Origin: Sipunculus nudus
Lineage: Eukaryota; Annelida; Sipuncula; Golfingiida; Sipunculidae
DNA length: 64,000 nucleotides
NCBI GenBank assembly: GCA_026874595.1
Contig: CM049317.1
Coordinates: forward strand, 47,332,401-47,396,400
Direction of reading: 5' to 3'
Of this stretch, positions 59,405 to 64,000 are shown piece by piece; the stretch's first letter is position 1; each line of letters starts with the position of its first letter. The position numbers and the translations under genes are program-made. The notes beneath the pieces are model-generated. The model made no database searches and had not been told where the DNA came from. It saw nothing but the letters and a program-made list of their open reading frames with translations.

Positions 59405-61441
59405 ATTATTTTGAATAACTTCTTTATGCAATACTGGATCTGTAAATTGGATGCTTTCTTTTATGTTCGGCGGGTACAGAGTCCAAGCGTCCAAAGACTT
59501 AAGATGGTCACATTGAGTTAGAAGACAGCACATTTGATTACCAATACATCCAGGCAGTTCCAGGAGACTAAAATTATTAATGATTTTTAATATATTTTCT
59601 TCAGGTGAACATTGTATTAAACGATCCTTTACTGCATTCAGGATGTGGAATTGTAATGACTATGGGTTAATACTGTCCGTTGTTAATTGCCCCGCTCTGC
59701 GTCGTTCCAGAACATCGAGAAGTTGTGTCAGAGATTGTCGCCAGGGTGGAAATTGAACGATTCGGCAGTGCCTCATTTTGAAATGTTGGGTGAGGGCGCA
59801 TTCAGCCTTTTTTTAGAAAAGTCTAATCAAGAAGGACATACAAAAACGTATGCCCGTACCACTCACCCATAACTGCAGTCACTGGAAGAATTCTGCGGCA
59901 TACAAGTCCATTTCCTGAATATTCTTCCGGGCAAGAGATACTTGAAGACCAGTGACAATCAGGCACTGCTTTTCCGCTGTAATCTGTCTGTACGGCGTAT
60001 CCATGGTTTTATTTAAAGAGAGAGTGAGAAGCACGTCCAGTTGCGGTCTAGTATAAAGTGTACACTACATGTGTACTTGTGTGGTGATACGGTTGGATAA
60101 GTCGGTCACTGGCATTCGCTGGGGAAAATTTCGCTGACGTCACAAAGGGGTTCGCCCATCCTTATGTGTCCTAAATTCAACACATAAACATTCGCCCACC
60201 ACTTAAACATACCACTTTAGAGAAAAGACTGAAATAAAACGAATAAACCAGCATTTATTATTATTTTTATTTCAATACAATTTACAGCCGAAAGTATGGT
60301 TGTGTCTTATTTGAATGAAGTATCTTAATTGTCTGTGTGTGGGTGTATAATACATGATGCGGATCCCGTATCGTCACGGCTGACAGGGTCTCTGGTTGCA
60401 CATGTCCAGACACATTTGAAACTTCTAAGTGATGTACAAGGAGATGTAAACGGAGGGAGAGAGATGGAGAGAGAGAGAGTCTATCGCCCGGGTAGATAGA
60501 GCCTTGACACATGGAGGCAGTGTGTGTGTGTGTGTGTGTGTGTAAAAGAATAAGGGATGATTTTACTACTGTTTTTATTTTTTTTCTTTTATCATCATAA
60601 GGATTGTCTATAAGTTTTAATACGGTTATTTTTTTCTTCTCTTGATTAATAATAATAATATTATTATTATTAATATACTCTCAAATGTTACTATTTTTAA
60701 CGGTGTTATCTTTAATGTCCATTCTATTGGTGGTCACTAATACAGTATTGTCTTTACGATCTCCATTTTATGATAATGTCTTTAATGGAGTCTGATGTAC
60801 CCAAAAATTACATTTTGTCACAAAAACATTCATCAGAATGGGGAACTTGCTCCATGCGTGAATGCAATGTAAGACATGAAATCCCTGGTGAGTTACTGAA
60901 ACGGAACCCTTCACTTCCAAACAGACACATGTTTAGTGCCATCCTGTGCTCTCATGCAAGCGTATCGGGTATGGTCGACGGACACCTATATATACTAAAA
61001 ATATTTTACAAGTTTTACAATTTATTTGTCCTCGACCTTAATGTACCGGATCTGATATATCACACACATACGTGTATATATATAAATATATATCTATATA
61101 TAATTGTTTTCCATTTAAGTAATTCATGGAAATTTGAAATAACATGTCATATGCATCCAAGGTATACTCTCACCGAAGTTACATAATAATCATGGTATGT
61201 CTGATGATTGATTAGCCCACACATGAAATACATTTTAACGTGTGTGCATTTAAGCATTTGAGTACAAAACGCATCCATCCTTAACCGGACCATTTTTTTG
61301 TAGAAAAAAAATAATATATGGACTCATTTTCTTCATAAATTCGCAATTTTATATGACGACAGACCCTTTACAAAAAAATGTACACATATCGGAGTTTAGG
61401 CTATATGCTGTGTGTCCACCACGTTTGCTACAAGTTACACA
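59405..61441. other. Spacer without a recognised gene
   Basis: Contains a further TGACGTCA at 60135, a GT tract at 60521-60542, AT-rich simple sequence and a motif-free 138-codon ORF at 60770-61186 that reads into TA-rich DNA. Confidence 0.5.
60521..60542. repeat. (GT)n microsatellite
   Basis: About 11 GT dinucleotides. Confidence 0.9.
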
Positions 61442-61975
61442 ATGGCAGGTGCTGCACAACATACGCTTGCTCAGCGTATGAACTTTGCCCATTACGAACG
61501 AATTGAAGAGAGCATACCAACATATGTTCCGTGGATTTTATCATGATACGACCAGCTGGAGGAATTTACATTGACAGTAGTTCACGAAGGTAGATACGAA
61601 GTACAGCCTGACAGTCATGAAGAATTATGTATAGATGAGGCCATGCGGTCACTGAAAGAAGCACACAGCCTTGATAAAACAGCGTTCACTGTTCTCTTTT
61701 CATTAAAGAAAGAACCGTTCCATGTGTATCAGTCTGGAGATATGCGATATTATATGTTGAATGCCTACGAACACCTGCCTGACGGAAAACAGAAAGCATT
61801 ACGCCGCTTCAGACAGGTACAGCAAACGTGTGAGGCTGTCCTGGAAAGCATTCTACTCGAAGTACGATGGTCACAGGAGGAACACTCGCTGGTTGGTGAA
61901 CTAACTGTGAGATTGGGATTGTACTATACCAGTGTTTACTGCGACACAACCACCAAAGTAACCTACCACTCTTAG
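61442..61975 (+). pseudogene. Unrecognised ORF with one in-frame TGA
   Basis: From ATG 61442 (MAGAAQHTLAQRMNFAHYER) the frame is open for 34 codons. It meets a TGA at 61544-61546, then continues open in the same frame to TAG at 61975, 177 residues in all. The part after TGA has balanced amino-acid composition (for example ELCIDEAMRSLKEAHSLDKT and YYMLNAYEHLPDGKQKALRR) unlike the random ORFs nearby. An in-frame TAG lies about 45 nt upstream of the ATG. No domain recognised. Most likely a gene or retrocopy with one nonsense mutation. An intron, a sequencing error or TGA recoding are alternatives. Confidence 0.45.
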
Positions 61976-64000
61976 TTATTGTTTGTACTCATACGATGGA
62001 CTTCTAATATGAACTCATAGTTTGGATGTTGTTTATCCTTCATACTCTACAAGGGATATAAACATATAGCTTGTACATATTTGATATGATTAACAAGACA
62101 GTGAATATAATATACGATACGTTTTGTTTTTATTTTAATCAGAGTAACGTGTAGGCGTGTGAGTGAAAATAATGATTTTTATGGAGGTATATGAATGGTA
62201 TCTACATGCATTTCTGATCATTCTGAATGCAAAGCGTGACGACCACTGATTCTGAACGACTGTATACATCGTGAAGGAAACATCTAAATAAATGTACATA
62301 GTGGGAATGAAATGACTCAAGAGGCTTACTTCACCAGTTCATGAAAAGATGCACACATCATGATAATTTTGGTATGAAGCTAATCTGATTTTTCCCTGTA
62401 AACGCCATACATCAACAATACATTTGAATGTGTGTGTGTGTCTTGTTTTTAACTGTTTGTGTGAACACGAGGGCAGGTATGTCATCATGCGTGAATGCAC
62501 GAGACATATTACCCCGTCCATATTTGGGACACCGAAGGGGTGGGGCTCCTTTATGTGACCTTCGCGACATGCTCCCTTGCCATGTTGATGGTGTCCGTTA
62601 CTTTGAGTTTGTTCAACTCTGACAGGATTGGATTCTTTGCATGTGCATACGTTATCGTTTTTAGTCGATTATTCAAAAGTGCAATCGATTTAAGCAGTCC
62701 ATTGAAACTTAAAATGACATGTCATATGCATATAATTACCAATATTAAATGACAATAATAACAAATGATAATATAATATTGACAATATGATGAGGATATG
62801 TCTCTATGCTGTGAATATCCTCGCTAAACCTTTATGTAACGCCATCTACGTACACTTCTATCCAAAATTTACATTCTTGATTGATTGAATGTGCTATTAT
62901 GAAAGGAGGTGGAGTAAACAATGTTATGTAGAAGGTATACTGCACATTGCTAGCGGAATTATCGACATAGAGGAAACATGTTTTCTTGCTTATTTCATGA
63001 AGAGTCTTAGGGAATATAATATTTTTGACCGGTCCTGACTTGTGAACATTCCATCACGCAGCGACCACCTGTCAGCTTCTACCAGACTCAAGCATACGCC
63101 TGGCTGAGCATGACCGGCCGAGGTCAGCCGTGTCATGAATACGGTCGGCGTCACCTCGGGGGTAGAAACTAGCAGTACATAATAATGCTGTATGTCATGT
63201 CGATACTGTCATGTCGGGAATAAAGTTATGGATTCCCACTTATGTCACAAAGCTACTTAAGAAAAACGATGACCATTATTGACATGTACATATGTCTTAA
63301 CAGTAGCGATTTCAGCAGGGGCTTTTGAGCTGTTACACCTCTATCTTTATCTAGTTCTTTTCCCTGTTATTACTCTCCACATGTTATACTGTATGACTGA
63401 GCTACCACATGCAGAGAGACCAATGATGACCATCTAAAAGAGTACTTCACAGGAAACTTGATACTGCCTGGTCTATCTAGACGTTTTGAATTGAATGAGG
63501 TTCAGGGGACTTGACAACGTGTATCATAGGTTACAAAAATTAAAGTGGTCATATTATTCTCCATCGAATGTGAAGAATAACATGAAACAATTTTGCCACC
63601 CATAATCTAAAGATAAATAACAACATCCTTATTCACATAACCTATCAACTCTTATTTGACAGAGCAGGGTAGGTACCTAATAAACCTGTTTAACCTGTTC
63701 TCTTCCCAGACAGTGGACATTAGCAATACCTCCTAGCACAGCTTTGTATACATCCCAAGCAGCAGGGGTCTAATAGTTCCGACTTAAAACTATTAATTTG
63801 CAAACTGTCCAATCATTATGCAAACTTAAAATATAATTTATTCGGTTTTACACATTGAGGATCATCCGATGTGTGTGCATGGATTGAACACCATCTTGCG
63901 GTACAAACACTGTATTGTAATCCATCAACATCAAAGTATCACATATCATCTTGCTACACATACGAGTGTATTGAGGACCGGGCATGCGTGCAGGGACTGT
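61976..64000. other. Right flank, nothing recognised
   Basis: AT-rich DNA with a short GT tract near 62429 and small motif-free ORFs. ATGACATGTCATATGCAT at 62714 resembles ATAACATGTCATATGCAT at 61138, hinting at a diverged dispersed repeat. Confidence 0.5.

Noticed and set aside
60770-61186. 138-codon plus-strand ORF
   Set aside because: Runs into TA-rich simple sequence, with no domain or conserved composition along its length.
61544-61546. Selenocysteine reading of the in-frame TGA
   Set aside because: No known selenoprotein motif around it and no SECIS element recognised by eye; a nonsense mutation is simpler.

Overview
The window is eukaryotic nuclear DNA from an invertebrate animal. 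It is AT-rich, has GT-AG introns, many (TA)n microsatellites, minisatellites, foldback elements and decayed transposons, and has no operons or prokaryotic gene packing. A marine lophotrochozoan such as a mollusc would fit the divergent G-alpha gene and the Ty3-type element, but this is inference and no species marker is visible. Roughly 90% of the window is non-coding. Left part (2867-26826, minus strand): one complete heterotrimeric G-protein alpha subunit gene. I traced 10 exons by their conserved motifs, and splice phases match at every junction; the last junction has more than one possible acceptor. The predicted protein is about 374 aa and carries P-loop, switch I, DVGGQR, NKID and TCAVDT motifs, but it has unusual ends and a modified switch I. 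Its introns hold foldback elements, a SINE head, several minisatellites and a 3.8 kb array of a 42-bp repeat with a second-order period of about 1.4 kb. Middle part: 26.8-31.8 kb has a tRNA-like SINE head, long TA tracts and a 281-bp hAT-type MITE with an 8-bp target duplication. From 31.8 to 35.3 kb lies an array of a 48-bp repeat organised into 910-bp second-order units. From 37.55 to 43.9 kb lies a decayed Ty3/gypsy LTR retrotransposon with domain order gag-protease-integrase-RT-RNase H, the Gmr1-like arrangement instead of the usual integrase-last order. A related solo LTR is at 48.5-49.2 kb and a CR1/Jockey-like LINE fragment at 44.47-45.7 kb. Right part: 51.55-56.12 kb is a hAT element with a BED-finger transposase pseudogene (minus strand, with introns) between 19-bp inverted ends. 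From 56.8 to 58.5 kb is a nested tandem-repeat region studded with perfect TGACGTCA palindromes, and 58.8-59.4 kb is a 373-bp direct duplication. At 61.44-61.98 kb there is an unrecognised ORF interrupted by one in-frame TGA. The last 2 kb show nothing I can name. The G-alpha gene is the only convincing host gene; the rest is mobile or repetitive DNA unrelated to it in function.
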